Part shown: one piece after another, positions 44,214 through 53,830 of the stretch
Position numbering within the stretch: the first letter of the stretch is position 1
Layout of the letters: each line of letters opens with the position of its first letter
NCBI RefSeq assembly: GCF_036327005.1
Contig: NZ_JAUGZK010000005.1
Coordinates: forward strand, 62,001-126,000
Length of the DNA stretch: 64,000 nucleotides
Reading direction: 5' to 3'
Source of the DNA: Alkalimonas mucilaginosa
Lineage (GTDB): Bacteria; Pseudomonadota; Gammaproteobacteria; Enterobacterales; Alteromonadaceae
Notes under the pieces: generated by a model
What the model was told of the DNA's origin: nothing
The model's input: the letters and a program-made list of their open reading frames with translations, nothing else
Database searches by the model: none
Position numbers and translations under genes: made by a program

Positions 44214-45278
44214 TCACCTATGCCTGGCGGCCAGCTGCTGATCAAGTTTTACAATAAAATCCAGCACGGTTTCAGTAACCGCCTGATAAAAGGCGGCATC
44301 GACCCGATCACTGGTATCCCGTGGCGTGTGGTAATCCGGATGGTCGGCCACGCCAAAATAGATAAAAGGCACACCATGGCGGTGGAAAACTCCATGATCC
44401 GAGCTGTTGACCCAGTTCTCGGTGCGTCCCGCCCGCCACCAGGGCCTGTCGTGTGCCCGCATCAGCCGCACTGAGCTCTGCTGTTGTACCTGATCCAGAA
44501 TGGGATGCAGCCAGGAGTGTTGGTAAGTGCCTACCGCAAACAACTGACGCTCGCTATCACGGCTTAACATATCCAGATTGACGTTAAAAGCCAGCTGCTC
44601 AGGCTTTACCGCCTGATCGCGGAACAGGGCGACCGCCCCTTGCAGGCCTTTTTCCTCGCTATCCAGGGCGATAAAGAGCAGCGGATGCTCCGTCGGATGC
44701 TGTACAAAGTAGCGCGCCAGCTCCAGCATGGCCGCTACACCCGAGGCATTGTCGTCGGCACCATGAAAAATCTGGCCGTCACGAACCCCCAGATGATCGT
44801 AATGCGCTGTAATGGCAATGGCTGGCAAGTCAGGCTGTTTGCCCGGCAGACTACCCAGCACGTTAGCCGCATTGCTGATGGCTTCAATCTGCCGCTGACG
44901 CTGTCGAAAGAGCCCGCTGAATTGAATGTGTTCCTGCACTTCGTACTCGTGCAGATAGCCCTCTAACCCGGCTGGCTGCAAGCCAATTTGTTGGTAGTGC
45001 TCCAGCAACCAGTGCCGGGTGGCTAAGGCGCCGGGCTGGCCGGACTCACGCCCTTCGCGATCAGGATGCGCCATCCAGCTTAGATCGGCCAGCATACGCT
45101 GATGATTGAGCCGCTCAGGCACCGCCTGCGCTGTGACTGGCGCTGATTTTTTTGCCTCTATCCGGGCAGCTTCCCGCTCGGTAAGCCAAGCCTGCCAGGC
45201 TGGATAACCCCACTGCTGACCAAGCAGCACCACGGCTCCAAGGCCCAGCGTCAGCAGCCCTGCTTTTAGTCTGTTCAT
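44214..45278 (-). CDS. membrane-anchored M28 family metallopeptidase
   Basis: A 354-residue zinc aminopeptidase-like protein with an N-terminal membrane anchor or uncleaved signal (LKAGLLTLGLGAVVLLG). Zinc ligands of family M28 are visible: AHYDHLG, GADDNASG, SEEKGLQG, NLDML and a final His in PDYHTPRDT. It should hydrolyse peptides in the periplasm. The 5' flank is a normal intergenic region toward the catalase gene. Confidence 0.88.
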   Translation of the reverse strand: MNRLKAGLLTLGLGAVVLLGQQWGYPAWQAWLTEREAARIEAKKSAPVTAQAVPERLNHQRMLADLSWMAHPDREGRESGQPGALATRHWLLEHYQQIGLQPAGLEGYLHEYEVQEHIQFSGLFRQRQRQIEAISNAANVLGSLPGKQPDLPAIAITAHYDHLGVRDGQIFHGADDNASGVAAMLELARYFVQHPTEHPLLFIALDSEEKGLQGAVALFRDQAVKPEQLAFNVNLDMLSRDSERQLFAVGTYQHSWLHPILDQVQQQSSVRLMRAHDRPWWRAGRTENWVNSSDHGVFHRHGVPFIYFGVADHPDYHTPRDTSDRVDAAFYQAVTETVLDFIVKLDQQLAARHR

Positions 45279-45460
45279 CCTGGCAACCCTTATGTTTTCA
45301 AGGGGCTCATCTTACCTGTTTTTTCAGCCAGGCAATACTGGCCCATAAATCATAAAAAGTGATTAACTCAATCTACATTAATCATTTTTTCAAAACAGTT
45401 TATCTGCGCTAGTCTATGCCGGCAGGAAGGATCAACCCAAACAAAAAGGTTCGAAAAGCT

Positions 45461-46975
45461 ATGTTTAAGCCTACTATACTTACCATAACCATCAGCGTCA
45501 GCATGGCCGCCGTTGCCGATGCGCCCCTTACCCGTGACAACGGCGCTGTGGTCGGTGACAACCAGAACTCCATCACCGCCGGCCCCAATGGCAGCGTGCT
45601 GCTGCAGGATGTGCATCTGATCCAAAAATTACAGCGCTTTGCCCGTGAGCGCATTCCTGAGCGGGTGGTGCATGCCCGGGGTACGGGTGCCCATGGCGAA
45701 TTTGTCGCCAGCAAAGACTTATCGGACCTGACCATGGCTGCGCCTTTTGCCGAGCCCGGCAAGGTCACACCGGTCTTTGTGCGTTTTTCTACCGTGATTC
45801 ATGGTCTGCACAGCCCGGAAACACTGCGGGATCCCCGTGGCTTTGCCACCAAATTCTATACCGATGCCGGCAACTGGGATCTGGTGGGCAACAACCTGCC
45901 CGTCTTCTTTATCCGGGATGCCATCAAGTTTCCGGATATGGTGCACTCCCTGAAACCATCGCCGGTCACCAACTTGCAGGACCCCAATCGCTTTTTTGAT
46001 TTCTTTTCGCTGGATGGCGGCACCTCCACCCATATGCTGACCTTTGTCTATTCCGATTTAGGCACACCGGCCAGCTACCGCGAAATGGATGGCTTTGGCG
46101 TGCATGCTTATAAATTTGTGAACGAACAAGGTGACGTCCATTACGTCAAGTTTAACTGGCGCAGTCAGCAGGGCGTGAACTCTTTGGATCTGGACCAGGT
46201 CGCAGCAACCCAGGCGGCAGACTTTAACCACCTGACCCGCGATTTGTACCACCACATCGGTGCCGGCAACTACCCGAAGTGGGATCTGTACATTCAGACC
46301 CTGCGCCCGGAGCAGCTGAACGATTTTCGCTACCACCCATTGGATGCAACCAAGGTATGGTCAGATATTCCGGAAGTGAAAGTCGGCACCATGACGCTGA
46401 ACCGCATGCCGGATAATTTCTTCCAGGAAACAGAGCAATCGGCCTTTGCCCCAGCCAACCTGATCCCGGGGATTGAGCCATCGGAAGATCGTCTGCTGCA
46501 AGGACGTATTTTCTCTTACAGCGATACGCAGCTGTACCGGCTGGGTGCCAATCACCAGCAGTTGCCGATTAACCGCCCGAGGGTTGCCGTCAACAGCAAC
46601 AATCAGGATGGTGCAGCCAACCATGGCAACACCCGCTCGGATGTGAACTACGAGCCAAGCCGCATCGCACCAAAACCTTCGGTCACAGCCGCCCGGGCCA
46701 GCCAAACGCCATTAACAGGCCAGGTGCAACAAATCGCCATCGAGAAGCAGGACAACTTCTTCCAGGCCGGTGAGCTATTCCGCTCGTTCAGTGCTCAGCA
46801 GCAAAGCAATTTGATCCGCAATCTGGCGGCCGATCTTGGGCAAGTCCGTGACAGTGACAGCAAGCATGCCATGCTGTCGCACTTCTACAAAGCGGACCGC
46901 GATTACGGCAGCCGTCTGACAGAAGCCGTCGCAGGGGATTTAAGCCGGGTGCAGCAACTGGCTGCCGCCCTGTAA
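45461..46975 (+). CDS. exported heme catalase
   Basis: A 504-residue monofunctional catalase with a signal-like start (MFKPTILTITISVSMAAVADA). The distal His is in ERVVHARGTGAHG, the Asn is in DLVGNNLPVFFIRD, and the proximal Tyr is in RIFSYSDTQLYRLGANH. It resembles clade 3 catalases of the KatB type, which are periplasmic. AAGCT precedes the ATG and the SD is weak. It is followed by an ankyrin gene, as katB is by ankB in Pseudomonas. Confidence 0.92.
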   Translation: MFKPTILTITISVSMAAVADAPLTRDNGAVVGDNQNSITAGPNGSVLLQDVHLIQKLQRFARERIPERVVHARGTGAHGEFVASKDLSDLTMAAPFAEPGKVTPVFVRFSTVIHGLHSPETLRDPRGFATKFYTDAGNWDLVGNNLPVFFIRDAIKFPDMVHSLKPSPVTNLQDPNRFFDFFSLDGGTSTHMLTFVYSDLGTPASYREMDGFGVHAYKFVNEQGDVHYVKFNWRSQQGVNSLDLDQVAATQAADFNHLTRDLYHHIGAGNYPKWDLYIQTLRPEQLNDFRYHPLDATKVWSDIPEVKVGTMTLNRMPDNFFQETEQSAFAPANLIPGIEPSEDRLLQGRIFSYSDTQLYRLGANHQQLPINRPRVAVNSNNQDGAANHGNTRSDVNYEPSRIAPKPSVTAARASQTPLTGQVQQIAIEKQDNFFQAGELFRSFSAQQQSNLIRNLAADLGQVRDSDSKHAMLSHFYKADRDYGSRLTEAVAGDLSRVQQLAAAL

Positions 46976-47096
46976 GCCCTGCGCTAAACCACTGGCAGGA
47001 GTGGTCAGCTGTTTAACCCCTTAAAGTCCTGCAAAGCTCGTATATCCTTCCTGCACCTGGATGAGCTTTGCAGGCATTTACTTTCAAGGAGTACAC

Positions 47097-47561
47097 ATGA
47101 ACAAGTGGTTGTTATGCCTTGGCCTGCTGCTGGCATTGCCCGGCACTCAGGCTCAGCCCACCAGCCATCAGCTGGACCAGTACTTTTTTGCCGCCGCCCG
47201 CCTGGGCGATACCGAGGTGTTGCACACTTTTTTGCAGCATGGCTATCCGGTCAATGCCCGCAATGAGCAAAGCTATACCGCTCTGATGATTGCGACCTAT
47301 GCCGGCCAATTGCCCGCAGTGCAATTGCTGCTGGAGCACGGCGCTGACCGCTGCATCCGCGATAAGCGCGGCCATACCGCCATGATGGGTGCCGTGGTCA
47401 AAGCCGAATGGCGCATCGCCCGTGCACTTTACCGGACAGATTGCGACACCAGCGATGCCGCAGCAGGCGTGACTCTGGACGAGTTTGCCGAAGTTTTTGG
47501 CCAGACTGAGCGCTTGGCGGCATTGCGAGCTGAGTTGGGGATTGAGCCTGCCGCTCACTAA
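47097..47561 (+). CDS. exported ankyrin-repeat protein
   Basis: A 154-residue protein with signal peptide MNKWLLCLGLLLALPGTQA. Ankyrin repeats follow: QYFFAARLGDTEVLHTFLQHG, QSYTALMIATYAGQLPAVQL and RGHTAMMGAVVKAEWRIA. It resembles AnkB, which protects a neighbouring catalase in Pseudomonas aeruginosa. AAGGAGTACAC precedes ATG 47097. The association with the catalase 121 nt upstream supports a shared role. Confidence 0.85.
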   Translation: MNKWLLCLGLLLALPGTQAQPTSHQLDQYFFAAARLGDTEVLHTFLQHGYPVNARNEQSYTALMIATYAGQLPAVQLLLEHGADRCIRDKRGHTAMMGAVVKAEWRIARALYRTDCDTSDAAAGVTLDEFAEVFGQTERLAALRAELGIEPAAH

Positions 47562-47592
47562 AAAAGACGCCTTATCCATTCGGAGTAAGGCG
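47560..47592 (-). terminator. terminator for the DUF2884 gene
   Basis: CGCCTTA / TAAGGCG with an 11-nt loop. On the minus strand the stem is followed by TCTTTTTT, so it serves the minus-strand gene ending at 47634; it lies directly after the ankyrin stop. Confidence 0.75.
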
Positions 47593-47633
47593 CCAAGGCT
47601 GTGGTTGGGAACTGTGTTTTGGCTAAGACTGGT

Positions 47634-48428
47634 TTAACGGCGATTCGCCTGAGCATCCTGTTGAAACAGCGCATAAGGAGCCAGTTGCGGCAGTTCGCTG
47701 ATCAGACTTTGCTCGAGCAGAGTCAGTTGCTGAATGTGCTCGCATAAAGCATCACCACGTTGCTCCAGCGCTTCGGCTTTTAAGTTCATGCTGGCTTCGA
47801 GCTCTTCGCCGAACTTTTCCATCCGCTGACCAAAGGCTTCCATCCGCTGCTCGAAGTTGCCTTCGCCGCTGAAAAAGGCTTTGCCCAGTTGCCAGAAAAT
47901 ACTGCCCATCGAGCTTTTCACCACTTCTTCAACGGCGGCTTCAAACTCGGGGCCAAAGGCTTCATCCAACGCATCGAGCTGACTGCCGCGGATCACCAGG
48001 GTATCGCCTTGCTCAGCAATAATCCGGCTTCTGGCGTCATCCACCTGTTGCATCGCGCTCTGCATCGCCTTGTGCTGCGCCAGCGGCCGGCCGGTCAGTT
48101 CAGTCAGCACCTGATCGACGGCGCTGTAGGCCAGGTCCATCGCTTCGACCACAATGCGCACTGTGCTTTGGCCTTGCTGATAGACCCCCTCACGGTACTG
48201 CATCAGCTGTGCACGCTGCGCCGGGGTTGTCTGCTGCGCTTCTTGCTGCAACCAGAAGTTGCCATCCTGGTCGATGCGCCATAGCTCGGAGCCAGCCGAA
48301 GACAGGGTCAGCTGCTGCGGCGATAGGGTTAAATCATGCTGCAACTGAAAGTTGCACTGCTGGTGCTGCACCGTGCCGCTGCTCAGAGTGAATGCCAGGG
48401 CGGTGGTTAATACGAGGCTGCTCATCAT
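47634..48428 (-). CDS. DUF2884 (YggN) family exported protein
   Basis: A 264-residue protein with signal peptide MMSSLVLTTALAFTLSSGTV. The mature protein has a beta-rich N-terminal part (CNFQLQHDLTLSPQQLTLSS) and a long helical C-terminal part (EQRMEAFGQRMEKFGEELEA). This layout fits YggN/DUF2884. Function unknown. AAGAAGGAACAGC precedes the paired ATGs 48428/48425. Confidence 0.82.
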   Translation of the reverse strand: MMSSLVLTTALAFTLSSGTVQHQQCNFQLQHDLTLSPQQLTLSSAGSELWRIDQDGNFWLQQEAQQTTPAQRAQLMQYREGVYQQGQSTVRIVVEAMDLAYSAVDQVLTELTGRPLAQHKAMQSAMQQVDDARSRIIAEQGDTLVIRGSQLDALDEAFGPEFEAAVEEVVKSSMGSIFWQLGKAFFSGEGNFEQRMEAFGQRMEKFGEELEASMNLKAEALEQRGDALCEHIQQLTLLEQSLISELPQLAPYALFQQDAQANRR

Positions 48429-48713
48429 GCTGTTCCTTCTTGTTGGGTGTTGCTGATGCAAATTGCTGTTCAAGTGAATGGACTTTTGCAACCGCAATGC
48501 CAAATTTTATCTCATTGTTTTTAATAGTATTTTATATGAGCTTCTGATTGAACTATTGGCGAAAATAAGGAAATTGACCAAAAAATAGTCCTTTTGCTAA
48601 ACCGACATGCCACTTTGTAATTCCATAAAGGAATAAAAAAGAGAGATCTATTCTTTTACGCGCATCCATATAGACGGCTATGCTAGCGTCCTTATCATCG
48701 AACAGGTGTCGTT

Positions 48714-50528
48714 ATGCTTTTGTCTTCTCTTGTCGCGCAGGCCAGCCCGTTGTCGGAACAGCAGGTGCAGCAGTTGCAGGGGCTGGTTAGCCAGCTTAAT
48801 CCCATTCAGCAAGCCTGGGTCAGTGGCTATCTGGCGGCCAGTGCCCAGCTGGCCGGTGGCGCTTTGCCGCAGCAGCCTGCTGCCAGTGCAGCCCCGGCAG
48901 CGACCCTGACCATTTTGTATGGCTCCCAGACCGGCAATGCCCGCCATGTCGCCGAGCAACTGGCGGCGCAGGCTAAGGCCAAACAGTGGGCGGTCAACCT
49001 GATGGATATGGCCGATTACAAGGCCAATCAGCTGAAGAACGAGCAATTCCTGACCATCGTTACCTCCACCTACGGTGAGGGTGAGCCGCCAGAGAATGCT
49101 GAAGCCTTCTACAAGTTCCTGTTCAGCAAAAAAGCGCCGCAGTTGCCACAGCTGAAATACGCCGTGCTTGGCCTGGGTGATACCAGCTACGAATTTTTCT
49201 GCAAAACAGCGCAGGATTTTGACCAGCGACTGGCTGAGTTGGGCGCTAAGCCACTGCAAGGCCGGCAGGATCTGGATGTCGATTACGAAAGCGCCGCCAT
49301 CAGCTGGAATCAGGCGTTAATTGAGGTGCTTGAGCCGGAGTTTAAAGAAAGTGCGACGCCTGCCAGTGGTGCTCAGGTCATTGCCTGGCCGGGCCAAACC
49401 GCCGCCGCTGCCAGCAGCTTCAGCAAGCAACAGCCGTTTGCCGCTGAGCTGTACACCAACCAGAAAATCACCGGTCGAGACTCCAGCAAAGACGTGCGCC
49501 ATATCGAAATTTCACTGGCTGGCTCGGATCTGAGCTACCAGCCGGGCGATGCACTTGGCGTCTATTTCGACAATGATCCGGCGCTGGTTCGCGAGCTGCT
49601 GCAAATCACCGCCATTGCCAGCACCGCACCGGTGCGGCTCGGCGAGCAGCGCCTCACCATCGCTGAGGCCTTAACCTGCCAGCTGGAGCTGACCCAGTCG
49701 TACCCGGCCTTTGTCGACAAGTACGCCGCCGCCATTGGCAGCGAGGCCTTAAAAGTGCTTGCTGCGGATAAAACAGCGCTGCGGGATTATCTGGCAGTGC
49801 GGCAAATCATCGACATCGTGCGCGAATACCCGGGCATGCCAAGCGCCCAGCAGCTGGTGGATGCGCTGCGCAAGCAACAGCCCCGGCTTTATTCGATTGC
49901 CTCATCGCAAGCCGAGGTGGAAGACGAAGTGCATTTAACCGTTGGCGTGGTGCGCTACGACGCTTTTGGCAGCACCCATTTAGGCGGCGCATCCGGCTTT
50001 TTGGCCGAGCGGCTGGCCGAAGGCGACCAGGTGCGGGTCTTTGTCGAGAAAAACGACAACTTCCGTCTGCCGGTCAACGACGACACCCCAATCATCATGG
50101 TAGGCCCCGGCACCGGCATCGCCCCTTTCCGCGCCTTTTTGCAAGAGCGTGAGCAGCGCGGCGCCAGCGGCGACAACTGGCTGTTCTTTGGCAACCCGCA
50201 CTTTACCCAGGATTTCTTGTACCAGGTTGAGTTGCAGCGGTATCTGAAGCAAGGGCTGCTGAGCCGGCTGGATGTGGCCTTTAGCCGCGATCAGGCCGAG
50301 AAAATCTACGTGCAGCACAAGCTGCTAAAACAAGGCAGCGACGTCTTTGCCTGGCTGGAACGCGGCGCTCACCTGTACATCTGTGGCGATGGCAACCGGA
50401 TGGCGAAAGATGTGCACCAGGCCCTGCTGGCCATTATCCAGCAGCACGGCGGCAAAAGCCCGGAGCAGGCCGAACAGTATTTAGATGAATTGAAGCAAGC
50501 CAAACGTTATCAGAAGGATGTGTATTAA
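48714..50528 (+). CDS. cysJ: sulfite reductase flavoprotein alpha subunit
   Basis: A 604-residue CysJ. The flavodoxin domain (LTILYGSQTGNARHVAE, TSTYGEGEPP) is followed by the FAD domain (QPRLYSIASSQ, GVVRYD) and the NADPH domain (MVGPGTGIAPFRAFLQERE, YVQHKL, YICGDGNRMAKDV). It passes electrons from NADPH to CysI. A possible CysB site, ATTCC-N5-GGAAT, lies at 48620-48634. The TAATG overlap with cysI shows translational coupling. Confidence 0.95.
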   Translation: MLLSSLVAQASPLSEQQVQQLQGLVSQLNPIQQAWVSGYLAASAQLAGGALPQQPAASAAPAATLTILYGSQTGNARHVAEQLAAQAKAKQWAVNLMDMADYKANQLKNEQFLTIVTSTYGEGEPPENAEAFYKFLFSKKAPQLPQLKYAVLGLGDTSYEFFCKTAQDFDQRLAELGAKPLQGRQDLDVDYESAAISWNQALIEVLEPEFKESATPASGAQVIAWPGQTAAAASSFSKQQPFAAELYTNQKITGRDSSKDVRHIEISLAGSDLSYQPGDALGVYFDNDPALVRELLQITAIASTAPVRLGEQRLTIAEALTCQLELTQSYPAFVDKYAAAIGSEALKVLAADKTALRDYLAVRQIIDIVREYPGMPSAQQLVDALRKQQPRLYSIASSQAEVEDEVHLTVGVVRYDAFGSTHLGGASGFLAERLAEGDQVRVFVEKNDNFRLPVNDDTPIIMVGPGTGIAPFRAFLQEREQRGASGDNWLFFGNPHFTQDFLYQVELQRYLKQGLLSRLDVAFSRDQAEKIYVQHKLLKQGSDVFAWLERGAHLYICGDGNRMAKDVHQALLAIIQQHGGKSPEQAEQYLDELKQAKRYQKDVY

Positions 50529-52246
50529 TGAGCCAGTATCCGATCAACCCAGCTTTTGTTGCCGAGGGCAAGCTGTCTGATAACGAGCGGTTAAAGGCCG
50601 ACAGCGATCACCTGCGTGGCACCATCACTACCGATTTGCAGGACGAAATCACCGGCGGTTTTAACGGCGATAACTTTATGCTGATCCGTTTTCACGGCAT
50701 GTACCAGCAGGATGACCGCGATATCCGCGCCGAGCGGGCGGCGCAAAAGCTGGAGCCGCTGCACAATGTGATGCTGCGGGCCCGGATGCCGGGCGGTATT
50801 ATCACCCCAACCCAGTGGCTGGCCATCGACTGCTTTGCCGCCGAGAAAACCATGTACGGCAGTATCCGGCTGACCACCCGCCAGACCTTCCAGTTCCATG
50901 GCGTGCTGAAGCCCAACATCAAACCGATGCACCAGTTCCTGCATGAGATTGGCATTGACTCCATCGCCACGGCCGGCGATGTCAACCGCAACGTGCTCTG
51001 CACTTCCAACCCGGTGCAGTCGGAATTGCATCAGCAAGCCTATCAGTGGGCGGTAAAAATCAGTGAACATTTGCTGCCAAAAACCCGCGCCTACGCCGAG
51101 ATCTGGCTGGATGAAGAAAAGGTCGAAACCACCGAGCAGGAGCCTATTCTGGGCGATACCTACTTACCGCGTAAATTCAAAACCACAGTGGTGATCCCGC
51201 CGGATAACGACATCGACGTGCATGCCAACGATCTGAACTTTGTTGCCATTGCCGAAAACGGCCAGCTGGTTGGTTTTAACGTGCTGGTGGGTGGTGGCCT
51301 GGCCATGACCTTTGGCGATACCTCGACCTACCCGCGCCGGGCCGATGAGCTGGGCTTTATTCCGCTGGAACACACCTTAAAAGTGGCCGAGCATGTGGTG
51401 ACGGTGCAGCGCGATTATGGCGATCGGGTCAACCGCAAAAACGCCAAAACCAAATACACCATCGATCGCATCGGGCTGGATAATTTCCGCCGCGAAGTCG
51501 AGCAGCGGGTGGGTGTGCCATTCGAGCCGGTACGGCCCTATACCTTTACCAACCGTGGCGATCGCATTGGCTGGGTCGAAGGCATCGATGGCAAGCACCA
51601 TTTAACCCTCTTTATCGAAAACGGCCGGGTGCTGGACTTCCCCGGCAAGCCGCTGAAAACCGGCCTGGCCGAGATCGCCAAAGTGCATCAGGGCGATTTC
51701 CGGATGACCGCCAATCAGAATCTGATTGTGGCCGGTGTGCCGAGCGAACAAAAAGCCCAGATTGAACAGCTGGCCCGAAAATACGGCCTGATTGATGATG
51801 GCCACAGCGAGCAGCGCAAGAACTCGATGGCCTGTGTCGCCTTCCCCACCTGCCCGCTGGCGATGGCTGAAGCCGAGCGCTATCTGCCAGAGCTGGTGAC
51901 CAAGGTGGAAGGCCTGCTTGGCAAACACCAACTGGCCGATGAGCATATTGTGCTGCGAGTCACCGGCTGCCCTAACGGCTGTGGCCGCGCCATGCTGGCC
52001 GAAGCCGGTTTGGTCGGCCGGGCGCCGGGCAAGTACAACCTGTATTTAGGCGGCGATCGGGTCGGCAGCCGGGTGCCGAAGTTGTACCTGGATAATGTCG
52101 GCGAAAGCGAGATTTTAACTGCGCTCGATCAGCTGATTGGCCGCTGGGCCAACGAGCGGCTGGCCGATGAGTGCTTTGGCGATTTTGTTATTCGCGCCGG
52201 TGTGGTGGCGGAAGTCAAAGTTTCCAAAACCGATTTTCATGCCTGA
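50528..52246 (+). CDS. cysI: sulfite reductase hemoprotein beta subunit
   Basis: A 572-residue CysI that reduces sulfite to sulfide with siroheme and a 4Fe-4S cluster. Cluster ligands are visible in CVAFPTCPLAM and TGCPNGCGRAM; siroheme-binding Arg/Lys residues lie around RLTTRQTFQFHGV. Its start overlaps the cysJ stop by one base, and cysH follows 11 nt after its stop. Confidence 0.97.
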   Translation: MSQYPINPAFVAEGKLSDNERLKADSDHLRGTITTDLQDEITGGFNGDNFMLIRFHGMYQQDDRDIRAERAAQKLEPLHNVMLRARMPGGIITPTQWLAIDCFAAEKTMYGSIRLTTRQTFQFHGVLKPNIKPMHQFLHEIGIDSIATAGDVNRNVLCTSNPVQSELHQQAYQWAVKISEHLLPKTRAYAEIWLDEEKVETTEQEPILGDTYLPRKFKTTVVIPPDNDIDVHANDLNFVAIAENGQLVGFNVLVGGGLAMTFGDTSTYPRRADELGFIPLEHTLKVAEHVVTVQRDYGDRVNRKNAKTKYTIDRIGLDNFRREVEQRVGVPFEPVRPYTFTNRGDRIGWVEGIDGKHHLTLFIENGRVLDFPGKPLKTGLAEIAKVHQGDFRMTANQNLIVAGVPSEQKAQIEQLARKYGLIDDGHSEQRKNSMACVAFPTCPLAMAEAERYLPELVTKVEGLLGKHQLADEHIVLRVTGCPNGCGRAMLAEAGLVGRAPGKYNLYLGGDRVGSRVPKLYLDNVGESEILTALDQLIGRWANERLADECFGDFVIRAGVVAEVKVSKTDFHA

Positions 52247-52257
52247 GTGAGGCCAGA

Positions 52258-52995
52258 ATGAGCAAATTTCGACAGATCCTGACGCAGGATGAAGCCACCC
52301 GGCAAGACTGGCTGGCTGAAATCAACAGCATCCTGACCCCGCTTAGCGCAGCAGAGCGGGTGCGCTGGGCGCTGGCGCATTTGCCACAGCAACCGATGCT
52401 GAGCTCCAGCTTCGGTATTCAGGCGGCGGTGATGCTGCACCTGGTCACGCAGCAGCAAGCCGATATCCCGGTGGTGCTGACCGATACCGGCTATTTATTC
52501 CCGGAAACCTATCGGTTTATCGATCAGCTGACCGAGCAACTGGGATTAAACCTGAAAGTCTACCGCGCTGCGCTCTCGCCTGGCTGGCAGGAAGCGCGTT
52601 ACGGCCAGCTGTGGCACAGCGCCGAAGGCATTAAGGAGTACAACCGGCTGAACAAAGTGGAACCGATGCAACGCGCCTTGCGTGAGCTCAATGTCGGTTG
52701 CTGGTTTACCGGCCTGCGCCGCAGCCAGAGCAGCACCCGGGCCGACAAGCAGGTGGTGGAAATCAGCCGTGGCGTGGTCAAGGTGCAGCCCATCATCGAC
52801 TGGAGCAATAAGGATGTGTTCTATTACCTAAAAGAGCACGGCCTGAGCTACCACCCGCTGTGGGAGCAAGGCTATTTATCGGTCGGCGATACCCACTCCA
52901 CCGTCAAATTTGAACCCGGCATGAGCGAAGAAGACACCCGCTTTAACGGCTTTGGCCGTGAATGCGGCCTGCATATCGATGGCGATGGCATCTAG
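52258..52995 (+). CDS. cysH: phosphoadenosine phosphosulfate reductase
   Basis: A 245-residue PAPS reductase that uses thioredoxin to release sulfite. SSSFGIQAAVMLHLV is the phosphate-binding loop. GLRRSQSSTRA and the C-terminal ECGLH with the redox Cys are conserved. GAGGCCAGA precedes the ATG. No second Cys pair typical of 4Fe-4S APS reductases is seen. The C-terminus (DGDGI) is slightly extended compared with E. coli. Its last 222 nt are repeated at 54106. Confidence 0.95.
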   Translation: MSKFRQILTQDEATRQDWLAEINSILTPLSAAERVRWALAHLPQQPMLSSSFGIQAAVMLHLVTQQQADIPVVLTDTGYLFPETYRFIDQLTEQLGLNLKVYRAALSPGWQEARYGQLWHSAEGIKEYNRLNKVEPMQRALRELNVGCWFTGLRRSQSSTRADKQVVEISRGVVKVQPIIDWSNKDVFYYLKEHGLSYHPLWEQGYLSVGDTHSTVKFEPGMSEEDTRFNGFGRECGLHIDGDGI

Positions 52996-53002
52996 CCATC
53001 GC
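52774..53002 (+). repeat. left copy of the 229-bp direct repeat (cysH 3' end)
   Basis: Identical to 54106-54334 except at five positions, with a constant offset of 1332 bp. This copy belongs to the intact cysH. Sequence identity ends at GCCATCGC, seven bases past the stop codon. Confidence 0.95.
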
Positions 53003-53050
53003 CGATAGAAATGTTTAATACGTCAATATCGTTCGGCATACTGTATCCTC

Positions 53051-53467
53051 TTATGCTGACCAATCTTCAATGCGAAGGTCAGGCACTCGCTCAAATTCTC
53101 TGGTGTTATTAGTTACCAGAACGCACCCCGCGGCAATCGCATTGCCAGCTATCGCAGCATCATTTGCACCGATAGGCGTACCACGTTCGGCCAGATAGCG
53201 CTTTATTGTCGCTGTGGCCTCTACAGCTGCTTTATCCCACGGCAGCACAGCGTCAACACGCTCCATAAACTGATCTACTATCAAGTTGTGCTTTGGCGAA
53301 GCCTTTTTACCGATGGCACCAAAGCGCAGCTCTGCATAGGTAATTGCAGAAATAACCAGGCGATCTTTATTTTCAACATGCCCTTGCAGCACCTTCAGCA
53401 GTGTTTCAGGTCGTTCACGCATGATGAAAGAACAGATATTGGTATCGAGCATGTAAGTCTTTTTCAA
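53051..53467 (-). CDS. vapC: VapC toxin, PIN-domain ribonuclease
   Basis: A 138-residue PIN-domain protein. Acidic catalytic residues are in MLDTNICSF, in TYAELRFG and in GANDAAIAGNAIA, with the C-terminal VTNNTREFERVPDLRIEDW characteristic of VapC. These enzymes cut initiator tRNA or rRNA. The start overlaps the vapB stop in an ATGA. The gene sits within the insertion between the duplicated cysH ends. Confidence 0.94.
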   Translation of the reverse strand: MKKTYMLDTNICSFIMRERPETLLKVLQGHVENKDRLVISAITYAELRFGAIGKKASPKHNLIVDQFMERVDAVLPWDKAAVEATATIKRYLAERGTPIGANDAAIAGNAIAAGCVLVTNNTREFERVPDLRIEDWSA

Positions 53468-53691
53468 AGCACTACCCGCCCATCTTCAATAACATCAACG
53501 CGATCAGCTAGGAAATCGGCATCAGCCATAGGGGCATCAGCAAAACTTGTCCACGTTTTTCGTGCTGGGCGCAATATAAGAGCATCACCCTCACGACTTA
53601 TTTCAACTTCGGCAACGCCTTCAAATTCGAACTCTTTTGGTATGCGAACAGCCTGACTGCGACCGTTGATAAATAATGATGCTGTTTTCAT
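53464..53691 (-). CDS. vapB: VapB antitoxin (AbrB/MazE-type)
   Basis: A 75-residue antitoxin with an N-terminal swapped-hairpin DNA-binding fold (MKTASLFINGRSQAVRIPKE) and an acidic C-terminus that wraps VapC. ATG 53691 follows GGAGGTTGAC. It probably represses its own promoter through the inverted GTATATG arms at 53716-53722 and 53754-53760. Confidence 0.92.
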   Translation of the reverse strand: MKTASLFINGRSQAVRIPKEFEFEGVAEVEISREGDALILRPARKTWTSFADAPMADADFLADRVDVIEDGRVVL

Positions 53692-53724
53692 GTCAACCTC
53701 CAAAGCATATCGCTTGTATATGTC

Positions 53725-53752
53725 AGTATAAATATTAGACTGGATATGTCAA
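53725..53752 (-). promoter_or_regulatory. vapBC promoter with flanking inverted arms
   Basis: Minus strand TTGACA (perfect -35, 53747-53752), 16-bp spacer, TATACT (-10, 53725-53730). GTATATG at 53716-53722 and CATATAC at 53754-53760 flank it as an inverted pair, placed to let VapBC block the polymerase. Confidence 0.75.
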
Positions 53753-53830
53753 GCATATACATGATTGAATCGTAAACAACTCCTGATTAAAATCAGAAGC
53801 TTTTTATTATGGTCAGCTTACGCTGCCACA

